A stretch of 64,000 nucleotides of DNA from Mytilus edulis (GCF_963676685.1 NC_092349.1:80798604-80862603); one strand, 5' to 3'; positions 51,885 to 63,299 are shown, counted from the first letter of the stretch. A program made the numbers and translations. The notes: a model not told the origin generated them from the letters alone.

Positions 51885-52645
51885 CGCCTTCTAAACTAAT
51901 CATTGATATTATGTTGATAGTCCTAAGTATAAAGCTAAGCTTTATAACAACTGTCACATAAACTTAACATTAACCAAGATAAATAAACAAAGACCAATGA
52001 ACCTTGAAAATGAGGTCAAGGTCAGATGAACCATGTCAGGCAGACATGTACAGCTAACAATGCTTCTATACTACATATATAGTTGACCTATTACTTATAG
52101 TTTAAGAAAAATAGACCAAAACACAAAAACTTAACACTGTGCAATGAACCGTGAAAATGAGGTCACGGTCAAATAAAACCTGCGTGACTGACATAAAGAT
52201 CATAAAATATTTCCATACACCAAATATAGTTGACCTATGGCATATAGTATTAGATAAAAAAGACCAAAACTCAAAAACTTAACTTTGACCACTGAACCAT
52301 GAAAATGAGGTCAAGGTCACATGACATCTGCCCGCTAGACATGTACACCTTACAATCATTCCATACAACAAATATAGTAGACCTATTGCATATAGCATGA
52401 GAACAACAGACCAAAACACAAAAATTTAACTATAACCACTGAACCATGAAAATGAGGTCAAGGTCAGATGACACCTGTCAGTTGGACATGTACACCTTAC
52501 AGTCCTTCCATACACCGAATATACTAGCCCTATTGCTTATAGTATCTGAGATATGGACTTGACCACCAAAACTTAACCTTGTTCACTGATCCATGAAATG
52601 AGGTCGAGGTCAAGTGAAAACTGTCTGACAAAAGTTGCAGGCTCG
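51885..52645. repeat. 146-bp tandem repeat element, about five units
   Basis: The landmark 'GAAAATGAGGTCAAGGTCA' (or variant) recurs near 52010, 52154, 52300, 52446 and 52590. Between landmarks are 'GACATGTACACCTTACAAT', 'TATAGTTGACCTATTGCATA' and 'AGACCAAAACACAAAAACTT'. It opens near 'AACAAGAGTGCACACGCTGA' and closes at 'GTTGCAGGCTCGACAATAAA'. An isolated inverted tail 'GTCGAGCCTGCGAC' lies at 55210. Confidence 0.8.
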
Positions 52646-52997
52646 ACAATAAAACTGTCAGGATCTTGTGGTATAATTTGGAGAGAAAAAAATCCAAGAG
52701 TCCCTAAAAGTCAATTATTTACCAAAATTATCAATCATTTCAACAGTAAAGTTGGTATCATATATTGGTCCAATATAACCAGAGGCGTCACAGCCACAGA
52801 TTTGTTACTTTTGAGTTGCTTGTCCTCCTTATTTGACTTTTCGGTGATGAAAAATTGATGCAACACTTTGAAACAAGGCTGCTTATTCTTTTGGAGCATC
52901 AGGTTTAACCCATGTTTAATAACATTAATAGTACTAATTATACTGCACTAGATGCACATTTCAACCAGTAACGTCTCGTCAGTGAAGTTAGTGGCTA
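52646..52997. other. No gene seen
   Basis: Non-coding stretch with a weak resemblance to family C at 52950-52997 ('GCACATTTCAACCAGTAACG'). Confidence 0.35.
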
Positions 52998-54983
52998 AAA
53001 GATTTGAAAATTCAAAACCTTATACAAACTTTGAAAAGCTGATATCATAAAACAGGACCAAAAAGTGTAGCCAAACCTGTAAATGGAACCAGAGCTACAC
53101 ATTTCAAGTGAAGTAAAAGATGAATGAAATGTACTTCAAAGTACAGCCACCAGTAAATTATTTCAAGACGGCATCTTTTCATATCAGCTGGTTAACTTTG
53201 TGTTGTTTTCTGTAACTGCTTATTATTTCAGCTGACCTGCCCAGAAGTTCCATGTGAGCTGTTGTTGTTACAGTGAGTCTGTTGTCTGTAAACTTTTCTT
53301 TAAAAATCTTCTATTAGTAATTTGTTCTTAAGCAGCTAAAAGGATGTAAACCAGTTAGTCTGCTCTATATATAGGATGTCTTTTATGAAGTATGTTATTT
53401 TTCTTTCATCTTGATCAATCAACATCCATGGCCAGTAGCCAAAAAAAAAGAACATAGGTGTCAAACTGCAGTATTTTGGCCAATATTTCAAAAACTATAG
53501 CAATTAGAGGAAACTAACATGGAAAAGGTGGTCAGCACAAGCTATATTATTCTGAAAATAAGAGAAATTTTCTGTAGACCCGTTTTGGAGTTATTGCCCC
53601 TGTAATATTGATTCTTTTTTTGGGGGGGCATATCATGGCTATTGTTTCAAAACCTATAGGAGCTAGGTTAAAAGAGTAAATTGCAAATGATCAACCTGGC
53701 AAGTTGCTAATAAGTCGGAATTATTAGTTATGTTGTGTGTTATAAGCTGGAATCTAATCATCATGTGGAATCAACTTGTCGGAATGACGAAGAAATAATT
53801 GCATTACAATGTCGACTTGCTAACATAAATGTAATGACATAGTAATAAGAAGTCGACATGATGAATTCAACTTGTTAATTAATTAAGTCGACAACTTGTT
53901 TATTTGAAGATGAGGTAAAACCACGTGACTACTTTGGAAAAAAATCGGTCTATTTTAAATCGATTTCCGTATTTCGTTTGTTTAATGTGCTTCGGTTGTG
54001 CGAGTTATTTTGTATGAAAAGTGGGAACGGCAGTCAAATATCAGAAACTATTCAGTCAGGCCGTTTATTTTTCTTAGTTCTCAAATGGAATCAGTATAAA
54101 GATAAATTCGTGAAGGATGCAACGGAACCTTCTGTTGTATGAGATTGCTGCTGTCTGTGTAAAATTGTGATGTTGACTATAGAAGTCAATTTTTCTGTAT
54201 TTTTGTGATTTTACTTTTCTTGTATAATACCATTTGCACTTCCATAGATTTTTCTAGAAAATGACCAGATAGATAGAACTTGCCAGGTTGATCATTTGCA
54301 ATTTACTCTTTTAACCTAGCTCCTATAGGTTTTGAAACAATAGCCATGATATGCCCCCCAAAAAAAGAATCAATATTACAGGGGCAATAACTCCAAAACG
54401 GGTCTACAGAAAATTTCTCTTATTTTCAGAATAATATAGCTTGTGCTGACCACTTTTTCCATGTTAGTTTCCTCTAATTGCTATAGTTTTTGAAATATTG
54501 GCCAAAATACTGCAGTTTGACACCTATGTTCTTTTTTTTTGGCTACTGGCCATGGATGTTGATTGATCAAGATGAAAGAAAAATAACAAACTTCATAAAA
54601 GACATCCTATATATAGAGCAGACTAACTGGTTTACATCCTTTTAGCTGCTTAAGAACAAATTACTAATAGAAGATTTTTAAAGAAAAGTTTACAGACAAC
54701 AGACTCACTGTAACAACAACAGCTCACATGGAACTTCTGGGCAGGTCAGCTGAAATAATAAGCAGTTACAGAAAACAACACAAAGTTAACCAGCTGATAT
54801 GAAAAGATGCCGTCTTGAAATAATTTACTGGTGGCTGTACTTTGAAGTACATTTCATTCATCTTTTACTTCACTTGAAATGTGTAGCTCTGGTTCCATTT
54901 ACAGGTTTGGCTACACTTTTTGGTCCTGTTTTATGATATCAGCTTTTCAAAGTTTGTATAAGGTTTTGAATTTTCAAATCTTT
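52998..54983. repeat. 2-kb palindrome: two 708-bp inverted arms around a 571-bp spacer
   Basis: Arm 1 (52998-53705) and arm 2 (54277-54983) are reverse complements with only a handful of differences. The outer edge is 'AAAGATTTGAAAATTCAAAA' and the inner edge is AACCTGGCAAGTT. The arm interior carries 'GAGTTATTGCCCCTGTAATA' and 'GCCCAGAAGTTCCATGTGAG'. It has no coding sequence. The phrase around GAGTTATTGCCC also occurs in the element at 57648-58938, so the arms belong to a related repeat group. Confidence 0.92.
53704..54155 (+). repeat. Palindrome spacer segment with an inverted copy at 56110-56618
   Basis: 'GCTAATAAGTCGGAATTATT', 'CATGTGGAATCAACTTGTCG', 'AAACCACGTGACTA' and 'GTGGGAACGGCAGTCAAATA' are all found reversed in 56110-56618. 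The copies diverge more than the arms do, so the spacer family is older than the palindrome. Confidence 0.85.
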
Positions 54984-55120
54984 GTATAAGAAAAACTTTT
55001 ATGATAACAAAAAAAACCACTATTCTGATATTTTTTTTATATTATTGTCAAATGATATATGTTCCGCCTATATAGAACTGTTACAAACAACCTCGTAATA
55101 ATATCTATTCCTATTGGAAC
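54980..55120. repeat. Inverted copy of 47725-47872
   Basis: 'AAAAACTTTTATGATAACAA' and 'TATATGTTCCGCCTATATAG' match the reverse complement at 47.7 kb almost base for base. Confidence 0.8.
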
Positions 55121-55384
55121 ATAAATTATCCGTTGTTTCCCTGTAATTGAATGTGAGATGATTAAAAGTGTTCCATTTGTTGACAATAAAGTACTAGTCA
55201 TTTAATTAGTGTCGAGCCTGCGACATTATTGTCGCGCGCGGAAGTGAGACAAAGCAAATCTTTATTCAGTAGTCGGTATTAATGGCGTCGGCGTGTTCGT
55301 CTTTTGGATTGTTATGTTTCTCATTTTTTTTTTCACATTTTTCATTTCGGGAACTTTCATAGCTTTTTTTTTTGTTGATACAAT

Positions 55385-55500
55385 GCGGTAGGGGTTTTAC
55401 TCATTGATAAAGACCATATAGTGACATATAGCTGTATACTTCTCAGTGATTTGGTATGTTTTGGAGAGATGTCTTATTAGCTATTATACCACATCTTCTT
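55385..55500 (-). repeat. Family A fragment, minus, head to head with the next copy
   Basis: 'AGCTATTATACCACATCTTC' in reverse orientation. With the plus copy that follows it forms an inverted pair centred near 55508. Confidence 0.6.
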
Positions 55501-55514
55501 ATTTTTATATAAAA

Positions 55515-56090
55515 AGTATAAAAAGAAGAGGTGGTATAATTGCCAATGAGACAACTCTCCATAAGTGACCAAATGACACAGAAATTTACAATTATAGGTT
55601 ACCGTACGGCCTTCAACAATGAGCAAAGCCCATACTGGCTAGTCCACTGTAAAAGACCCCGAAATGATAAATGTAAAACAATTCAAACGAGAAAACTAAC
55701 GAACTTATTAATGAACAAAAAGTGAACGAAAAACAAATATGTAACACATGCATCAACAAACGACAACCACTGAATAACAGGCTCCTGACAGTGGGCAGGC
55801 ACATACATATAGAATGTGGCGAGGTTAAACATGTTAGCGGGATCCTAACCTTCTCCTAAACCTTGGACAGTGGTGTAACATTACAACATAAGAATGAACT
55901 ATAAAAATCCATTGAAAAAGGCTTAACTCATCAGATGGATGCAAATAGAAATAGTACACAGACTGGACATGGGCCGGGAACTTGTATATCCCAACAACAC
56001 AAAAACACAAAGTACAATTCTGAGAGTTTGTTTTGCAGTCAATAAAACTGTGTTGTCCTGATAAATTTGAAAATCTCCATTTATGTTATA
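55515..56090 (+). repeat. Interspersed repeat family A, nearly full length
   Basis: Full block order from 'AGAAGAGGTGGTATAATTGC' to 'TTGTATATCCCAACAACACA' and 'ACAATTCTGAGAGTTTG'. Useful second template beside 19612-20135. Confidence 0.75.
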
Positions 56091-56109
56091 AACCGTGTAT
56101 CGTTGTATA

Positions 56110-56618
56110 GGAGTTAGCAATCTCAGGCAAAGAGAGAGGGTTCCGTGGAATCTTTCACGAATTTAGTATAGTACTGACTCCATCGGAGAACTAAGGAAAA
56201 TAAACGGTATGACTAAATGGTAGGGGTATATCCCCCTTATGTCCGAAATATTGTTATTTTTTAGTTCTTTTTTCTGATATTTGACTGCCGTTCCCACTTT
56301 TCATACAAAATAACTCATACAACCGAAGCACATTAAACAAACGAAATATGGAAATCAATTTAGAAATAAACCTTTGTTATTCCAAAATAGTCACGTGGTT
56401 TTACCTCATCTTCAAATAAACAAGTTGTCGACTTAATCAATTATAACAAGTTGAATTTATCATGTCGACTTCTTATTACTATGTCATTACATTTATGTTA
56501 GCAAGTCGACATTGTAATGCAATTATTTCTTCGTCATTCCGACAAGTTGACTCCACATGATGATTACATTCAAGCTTATAACACACAACATAACTAATAA
56601 TTCCGACTTATTAGCAAC
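56110..56618 (-). repeat. Inverted copy of the palindrome spacer
   Basis: Reverse complement of 53704-54155. It ends at GCAAC (56618), within a few bases of where the spacer meets arm 1, suggesting the arm boundary is a true element end. Confidence 0.8.
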
Positions 56619-56847
56619 AAAATCACTTTACAAGGGGTGTACCATATGCGCTTCCATAAAAATCAGAAATCATACAAAATGAAATCATTGTCCTTGAAAT
56701 GTAAGTTTTTACCAATTTTCACATTTAATGTTTGACTGTTATAATGTTATCTTTCAACTTTGTTACTATATGAGCTAAATAGGCATTTTCTCCGATTCTC
56801 AGAGTAGATAAATGTTTTAAGTGTTGATCTTTTTTTTTTTATTTACA

Positions 56848-57559
56848 GGTTTGCCTGTTTACGCACACTCTGAGACTGTCTTAAAAGAGGTTGGTTGGGA
56901 AACTTTAGAGGAACGAAGAAAAAGAAGAAAACTACAATTATTTTATAAAATTCAGAATAATAATGCCCCTGAATATTTATGTAACCATTGTGCCCCCTAA
57001 AATTCAAAGTACAACACAATATCCCTTGCGAAATGGACAAGATATCATTTTACCATTTTGCAGGCTGACACTAACGTCCCAATCCTTTATCCCATCAACA
57101 ATTAAACTTTGGAATAATTTGAACATATCAGTTCAAAATGTAGACTCGTTATCAAAATCAAAAGTAGAATTAAAAAACTACGACATTCTAAATGAGAATC
57201 AATCTAACTTAAAACATTATTTATATGGTCCAAGAAAATTGAACATAATATTAACTCAATTTAGATGTTCGGCATCGTTCTTGAATTGTGACTTGTTTAG
57301 AGCTAACATTATATCTGATCCAACATGTAAATGTGGTTTGGATATTGAGGACATGCACCATTTTTTCTTTGATTGTCCTTTCTATCTAAATGAAAGGGCT
57401 ATTCTGTTTAATGGTCTCAGCTGGCTTCCCGAAGGCTGCGATTTGGACTTAACACTACTGGTTTTTGGAAAAGACACTCTTTCCTATGATCAAAATGTGC
57501 AAATTGTTAAACAAGTATTCAATTTTATAAAGAGATCAAAACGATTCCTCGTAGTATAG
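56848..57559 (+). pseudogene. C-terminal part of a non-LTR retrotransposon ORF2 protein, frameshifted
   Basis: Frame 1 reads ETVLKEVGWETLEERRKRRK and LQLFYKIQNNNAPEYL up to about 56995, where a shift moves to the frame running to 57559. That frame has the cysteine cluster CKCGLDIEDMHHFFFDCPFY (a C-x-C...H...C zinc-finger-like end typical of LINE ORF2 C-termini) and PSTIKLWNNL. The RT catalytic part is absent. The sequence before it ends TTATTTACAG, which mimics a splice acceptor. Confidence 0.8.
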
Positions 57560-57647
57560 TATCAACATAGGTAAAACACACATCATCATCATTATCATCA
57601 TCAACCTAATCTCTGTCGTTCTTTCCTCATTCCCTCTACTTTTTAGA

Positions 57648-58938
57648 TCACCTGGCCGAAAGGCCAAGTGAGCTTTTCTCATCACTTGGCGTCCGGCGTC
57701 CGTCGTCCGTCGTCGTCCGTCGTCCGTCGTCCGTCGTCTTCGTCCTGCGTTAACTTTTACAAAAGTCTTCTCCTCTGAAACTACTGGGCCAAATTTAACC
57801 AAACTTGGCCACAATCATCATTGGGGTATCTAGTTTAAAAAATGTGTCCGATGACCCGGCCAACCAACCAAGATGGCCGCCATGGCTAAAAATAGAACAT
57901 AGGGGTAAAATGCAGTTTTTGGCTTATAACTCAAAAACCAAAGCATTTAGAGCAAATCTGACATGGGGGTAATATTGTTCATCAGGTCAAGATCTATCTG
58001 CCCTGCAATTTTCAGATGAATCGGACATTTCGTTGTTGGGTTGCTGCCCCTGAAATGGTAATTTTAAGGAAATTTTGCTGTTTTTGGTTATTATCTTGAA
58101 TATGATTATAGATAGAGATAAACTGTAAACAGCAATAATGTTCAACCAAGTAAGATCTACAAATAAGTTCACATGACCAAAATGGTCAGTTGACCACTTT
58201 AGGAGTTATTGCCCTTTATAGTCAATTTTTAACCATTTTTAGTAAATCTTAGTAATCTTTTAGAAAAATCTTCTCCTCTGAAACTACTGGGCCAAATTTA
58301 ACCAAACTTGGCCATAATCATCATTGGGGTATCTAGTTAAAAAAATGTGTCCGGTAACTCGGCCAACAAACCAAGATGGCCGCCATGGCTAAAAATAGAA
58401 CATGGGGGTAAAATGCAGTTTTTGGCTTATAACTCAAAAACCAAAGCATTAAGAGCAAATCTGACAGGAGGTAAAATTGTTGATCAGGTCACGATCTATC
58501 TGCCCTGGAATTTTCAGATGATTGTTAGGTTGCTGCCCCTGAATTGGTAATTTTGAGGAAATTTTGCTGTTTTTTAGTTATTATCTTGAATTTTATTATA
58601 GATAGAGATAAACTGTAAACAGCAATAATGTACAACAAAGTAAGAACTAAAAATAAGTCAGTATGACCAAAATAGTGAATTGACCCCCTAAGGAGTTATT
58701 GCCCTTCATAGTCAATTTTTAACAATTTTCTTAAAATTTGAAGATTTTCAATAACATTTTCCACAGAAAGTACTGTTATAGATAGAGATAATTTTAAGCA
58801 GCAAGAATGTTTAGTAAAGTAAGATCTACAAACACATCACCATGACCAAAACACAATTTTGTCAAGAATCCATCTGTGTCCATTGTTTAATATTCACATA
58901 GACCAAGGTGAGCGACACAGGCTCTTTAGAGCCTCTAG
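57648..58938 (+). mobile_element. 1.29-kb non-autonomous Helitron-like element
   Basis: It begins TCACCTGGCCGAAAGGCC directly after an A and ends AGGCTCTTTAGAGCCTCTAG directly before a T. That is: 5' TC, a 3' hairpin (AGGCTC/GAGCCT), terminal CTAG (CTRR type) and insertion between A and T, with no target duplication. Inside are CGTCCGTCGTC repeats (57690-57735) and two direct copies of about 500 bp (from 57766 and from 58269, with 'AAACTACTGGGCCAAATTTA' and CCAAGATGGCCGCCATGGCT). No Rep/helicase gene. It lies in the 3' UTR of a LINE. The hairpin is closer to the end than usual for Helitrons, so the class is an inference. Confidence 0.7.
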
Positions 58939-59093
58939 TTTCAGTATAGATAAGTTATATTTAAGTTGTTTATATTATATGATGCATGCTCACGTTCAAT
59001 TTGTATTGTTATATATATTGTATTGTGGAGAAGACTTTATGTGTCTGATCCTTTTTCGCTTTGAGCAAATAAAATATGTTTAAACTAATATGA

Positions 59094-59190
59094 GCTAAAT
59101 TTAAAGTGTAAATAAAAAAGAAAAGATCAACGCTTAAAACATTTATCTACTCTGAGTTATCTACTCTGAGAATCGGAGAAAATCCAAAAA
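59094..59190. repeat. Inverted copy of the segment left of the LINE
   Basis: 59105-59180 reversed equals 56785-56846 ('TTTTCTCCGATTCTCAGAGT', 'AATGTTTTAAGTGTTGATC'). The copy here also contains a 14-bp internal duplication (TTATCTACTCTGAG). Confidence 0.7.
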
Positions 59191-59600
59191 CCATGTTTTG
59201 GAGTTACTGCTCCTGAAACACCTATTTACACTGATTTATGCAGTTTTCTTGAATACTGTAGGAGCTTGGTTAAAAATGTAAATGCAAAAATTATCAGCAC
59301 AACAAGATCTACCTACCCTGAAAATTTCTGAAAAAAATCTGTCAACCTGTTTTTGAGTTATTGTTCTGAAATATAATTTTTTTCACCAATTTTTGCATTT
59401 TTTATATTATCTTGAAAATTGTACATCGTTGTTGTAAATGGGTAACTTCTCAAAAATGAAATTAACTGCAAATTGTATAACAGCCTTTATAGACATTTAG
59501 CCGAACACCTTTTGTTTCTGTACCAGGTCAGACTATCTAATCCTATAATTTTTGTTGAAACTGTACTGTAGTCCTTTCAAAATTTTGACAAATGAAAGAA
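59191..59600. repeat. Diverged repeat related to the 'gagttattgccc' group
   Basis: 'TTTTGGAGTTACTGCTCCTG' and 'CAACAAGATCTACCTACCCT', then 'TTTTTGAGTTATTGTTCTGA', echo the modules inside 53000-53700 and 57800-58700 at low similarity. Confidence 0.5.
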
Positions 59601-61435
59601 ATGTATAGTCAGGTGATGCACATTTTTCAATGCGTCTTCGCCAATTTTCTTCGTCATTGTCTAATCTTTAATTTTTGTTGAAACTGTACTGTAGTCCTCT
59701 CAAAATTTGGAAAAAATAAGAACAATAAGAACACCAAGTGTTTATTTGTTAAAAAGCAGTAGTAACAGTTACATTTGTATATACAAATTGACCACTTACC
59801 TAAAACTGCAACTTTTGACACAATACTGTAGATAACATCAACAATCAAGTATGAAACCCCTTACAGTAGGAATTACAATATAAATCATACTGGCATGAAG
59901 ACAAATCTACTTATCAAGAGCTATATAAAATGGTCAACACTGCTCAGTTATCAAGGTACATCTATAAAGCTGTTGATCCTGATACCTTTGTTCATGTAAA
60001 TAATATTATCATGTCTTAACCAATTTTCTTTTTTTCTATTTTTCAATATCTAAGAGCTGAAAATGTCATGTATTCAAATTGCTCTTATGTAACAAATGTT
60101 ATTCTAACATAGAGTCTGAGCTATATTGATTTTAATAATGATTTATAAAATATATCTTGATAAATAAAATTTATTTTATTTACCAACTGCAATAAATGCT
60201 GGTTAACACTTGAATATTTTTGCTGTAAAATTCACATGAACAAGTAATTTCCAGGCAAACTTCAAGCCATTAAAAACAACCATCACTATACATTTGTTTA
60301 TTCTTGATTACAAAGCTGTCTTTACAGAATTACATATCAAAATGGATTGTTCCTTCTTTACATAGTACAACTGACTGTTATAAAATGAAAATATTTGGTG
60401 GTATTTGACATATTTCTGCTGTAACAACTACAACACACAAAAGTCAACAAACTAAACATAAAATAATTTCTATCTCATCATACATATGTTTACCACTTCC
60501 ATTCATACAAATGATGTTGATAACGCAGGTCAAACAAAATTAAAGATCAAATGCTCTCACACCCGGCCACCAATGAGTATGAAAAAAGTGTTCTTGGAAA
60601 TTTTTTATTTTTTTCACTTTCAATTTGAAATAGAAGCCCTTTCTAAAAGCCATAACAAACAAAGTACATTATGTTCTCATATAAAATATTATGATCAAGT
60701 GGGACAATACGGCCCTCTAATTTTATTTTGCTTGGCCTCATGAAGAAATGATAGCTATATGTAATGTATTACACCAAAAATGTTGCCTTTAGTTTAATGT
60801 ATATGTTATATGAATAAACCAAAAGGCTTGTTTTTATGTGAAAATAAAATATGACCATCTTAACTGTTTTTCTGTAGGTTTTCTCTGTTTTACATGTACC
60901 CAGTACATTTAACACATTGAGAACACTTCGAGAGTTTACAATGGTCAACTTATATCTCCTTCAATATGAACAAAAGGAGATTAGAATGAAATATCTACAA
61001 AATAGCAACCAGATATTACAATTAAACCAAAGCCTAATTTATGATCTCTTACAATTGACAAGCATGAGGACTATTCCATTTAAATGGTTTTGAGAGGGCA
61101 AGAAGGGGCTACCCTAACTCCACAAACAACCAAAATAATATGGATTCGATATTATTTGTAAGAAACAAATTTTCATGGATTTTGTGAGTAGAGGCGAACC
61201 ACATATTCAAATGTTCAACAAACCACTAATTTTCTATAGACTTGTATGCAGACTTTTGTAAAATCACGAAATCCAAATATCCACGAAAATGCATTTTTTG
61301 GTTTAATCTATGAAAATTGGTACCCTCTGTAAATATAGAAAAATAAAATATGGATTCTGAACATTTCTTTTTTTTACATTTTTGTAGGTTTTACTGTATT
61401 TCATGTTAAAGCAGGTTTCACAAGTAAAACTGTGA
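59601..61435. other. No gene seen
   Basis: 1.8 kb of AT-rich sequence. The frame 60486-60743 has no family resemblance. A duplicated phrase 'TTGTTGAAACTGTACTGTAG' occurs at 59552 and 59677. Confidence 0.4.
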
Positions 61436-61482
61436 GCTAGTGCTCACTGATGATACCCGCGATGAAATATTTCGGAATACTG

Positions 61483-61534
61483 TTTTTTTTTTTTTTTTTT
61501 TTGTTTTTTTTTGTTTTTTTTTGTTTTTTTTTTA
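61483..61534. repeat. T-rich microsatellite
   Basis: T20 followed by three T8-9/G units; the lysine-rich minus-strand frame across it is an artefact. Confidence 0.8.
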
Positions 61535-61759
61535 TAATATGGATATATGGATGGCTGTTAAAATTTAACTTCCATTGCATGCAAATCAAATATATATTCA
61601 GGGCGAGTACATTATAATGCGATATGAATATGGACCCTTCTTTGTGCAAGACCTGCATGCTGAGCCGAACTTTAAGCTTCTAATTCACGAGACACGATCT
61701 AAAACAGTCCTCAGGAAGACAAGTCACCCTAACCAGACACGTTAATCATAATCCAGGCT

Positions 61760-61870
61760 GACATGTTCGCTCTTACTCCTAGCTAGGGTGTCACGCGTCT
61801 AGCGGAGTAGCAGCAAATACTCAAGTTTCAAGTCTTTGGTTTGATCCAGTCCACGGTACCATGCGACCAC
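61760..61870 (+). other. Possible tRNA-derived sequence
   Basis: TAGCGGAGTAG (near 61800) fits a tRNA A-box pattern, and GGTTTGATCC (61849-61858) is one base off a B box, 50 bp apart. No convincing acceptor stem was found, so a tRNA pseudogene or SINE head is more likely than a tRNA gene. Confidence 0.25.
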
Positions 61871-62054
61871 GCCGAGTGAGGCATTGTGTTTTCTAAGTAC
61901 TTTATTACTGATATAAATCAATTTTGAGATAGCAACAGTGAGCAAATTATAGTAAGTGCGTACCTACTTCCTCTTCCAGAAAAATCGCTGAAGAACGTGT
62001 TTTAACAACGACTGAACTTAAAGATGCTACTGAACACCAAAGGCATCAACTATA

Positions 62055-62335
62055 ATTAAATTGAGAATGGAAAGTGGAAATATGTCAAAGAGACAACAAC
62101 CCGACCAAAGAGCAAGACAACAACTGAAGACCACCAATGGGTCTTCAACATAGCGAGAAAATACTGCACCCAGAGGTGGTTCTCATCTGGTCCCTAATTA
62201 AAATTGTGTATATTAGTTCTCAATCAGTGAAAATGGACGTCACACTAAACTCCGAAACATATAAACGAACTAAAAATTAGAAATACACACAAGACTAACA
62301 AAGGCCAGAGCTTTCTGACTTGAGACATGTTTTCC
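62055..62335 (+). repeat. Interspersed repeat family B copy
   Basis: 'AAATTGAGAATGGAAAGTGG', 'AACCCGACCAAAGAGCAAG', 'CACCAATGGGTCTTCAAC' and 'AAAGGCCAGAGCTTTCTGAC', in the same order as other family-B copies. Confidence 0.75.
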
Positions 62336-62627
62336 TAAATAACACAAGAAATCTTTTTTTTTTAAATCTAGGTTTCAAATATTGTAAGATATTAACTTTT
62401 CCATCAGCCTTAAACGCTTTTTGTTTTTATGTACTAGTATTAGACAGTTTGTTTGTTTGTCTCCGTTGACAGTTATGATTTCTATACTTTGTTTACGACA
62501 CTTTCTCATAAACGCTTCACTTAATTGTATCACAAATATGGAGATTTCTTGCGGAAGTAAGACACCCCACCTGACAAGAATTCATAAAAACAATGTCAAC
62601 TAGATTTGTAATTGCTAGCAATAACGG

Positions 62628-63294
62628 ATGGCACCCTTCCCCCATTGCCAGGTGAGCGGCAGCCATTTTGAAAAATTCAAAGTCAAAGATAACATATACA
62701 CATGCCAATTAACATTTTTGTAAAGTTTCGTCAATTTTGGAGCATTTTGAAATTTTTGAAATTTTTGCTATTTCAATGGTTACGGGTACCATTTCCAAAA
62801 TTTCAAAGACAGAAGCAACTTTGAGACATGCCATGTAACATATTGATTAAGTTGTAGAAGGTTTGATTTAATATTCTTGCAGGAACTGCAGCTTCAAAAT
62901 GTTTTCCCTTAGGGCCAATGTTAAACCTTTGCCCTGTTTCCATGACAATGGTGGCCATTTTGGGATTTCCTAATATTGTCACAACATCTAGGCATACCAA
63001 GGAACATTACCATAAAATTTCATCCAGCTAGATCTTATAATGAAAGATTTAGAAATTGCATTTTTTTTCACATTTTATCAGTTTCCATGGCAACGGCAGC
63101 CATCTTGATGATGCCATACCCCGTTTGCACAATTTCATATAGTGGTCTACATTATGGTATAGTTCCATCAATATTGTTCAAGCCAATTCTGAGAAATAGC
63201 ATGGACAAAATGTGTGGAAGAATAAATAAAATAATAAGAAAAAAAGAAACGTAGAATAACAATATGTCACCCAAACTCCGTTTAGGGTGCCATA
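62628..63294. mobile_element. About 665-bp module-rich element with short inverted ends
   Basis: Begins 'GGATGGCACCCT' and ends AGGGTGCCATAATT (TIR core GGCACCCT). A module 'GTTTCCATGGCAACGGCAGC' plus CATCTTG-like sequence occurs three times with variation (62648, 62937, 63083). It ends with an A-rich 'AAAAAGAAACGTAGAATAAC'. No coding capacity; class uncertain. Confidence 0.5.
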
Positions 63295-63299
63295 ATTAA

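Larger units (their letters stand above)
56846..59088 (+). mobile_element. LINE 3' part, interrupted by a Helitron-like element
   Basis: Coding remnant at 56848-57559, then a 3' UTR with an ATC simple repeat (57580-57605). The Helitron-like insertion is at 57648-58938, after which the UTR resumes and ends at 'GAGCAAATAAAATATG'. The 13-mer ATATGAGCTAAAT occurs at 56769-56781 and again at 59089-59101, possibly a target duplication around the insertion. Confidence 0.7.

Noticed and set aside
56820-56848. Polypyrimidine tract and TTTACAG before the coding-like frame at 56848, as if a host exon
   Set aside because: The downstream protein is a LINE ORF2 C-terminus with a frameshift and a simple-repeat 3' tail; the acceptor-like sequence is in an inverted repeat copy.
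57536-57814. Arg-rich minus-strand frame (DGRRRTTDAGR)
   Set aside because: Generated by CGTCCGTCGTC repeats at the left end of the Helitron-like element.
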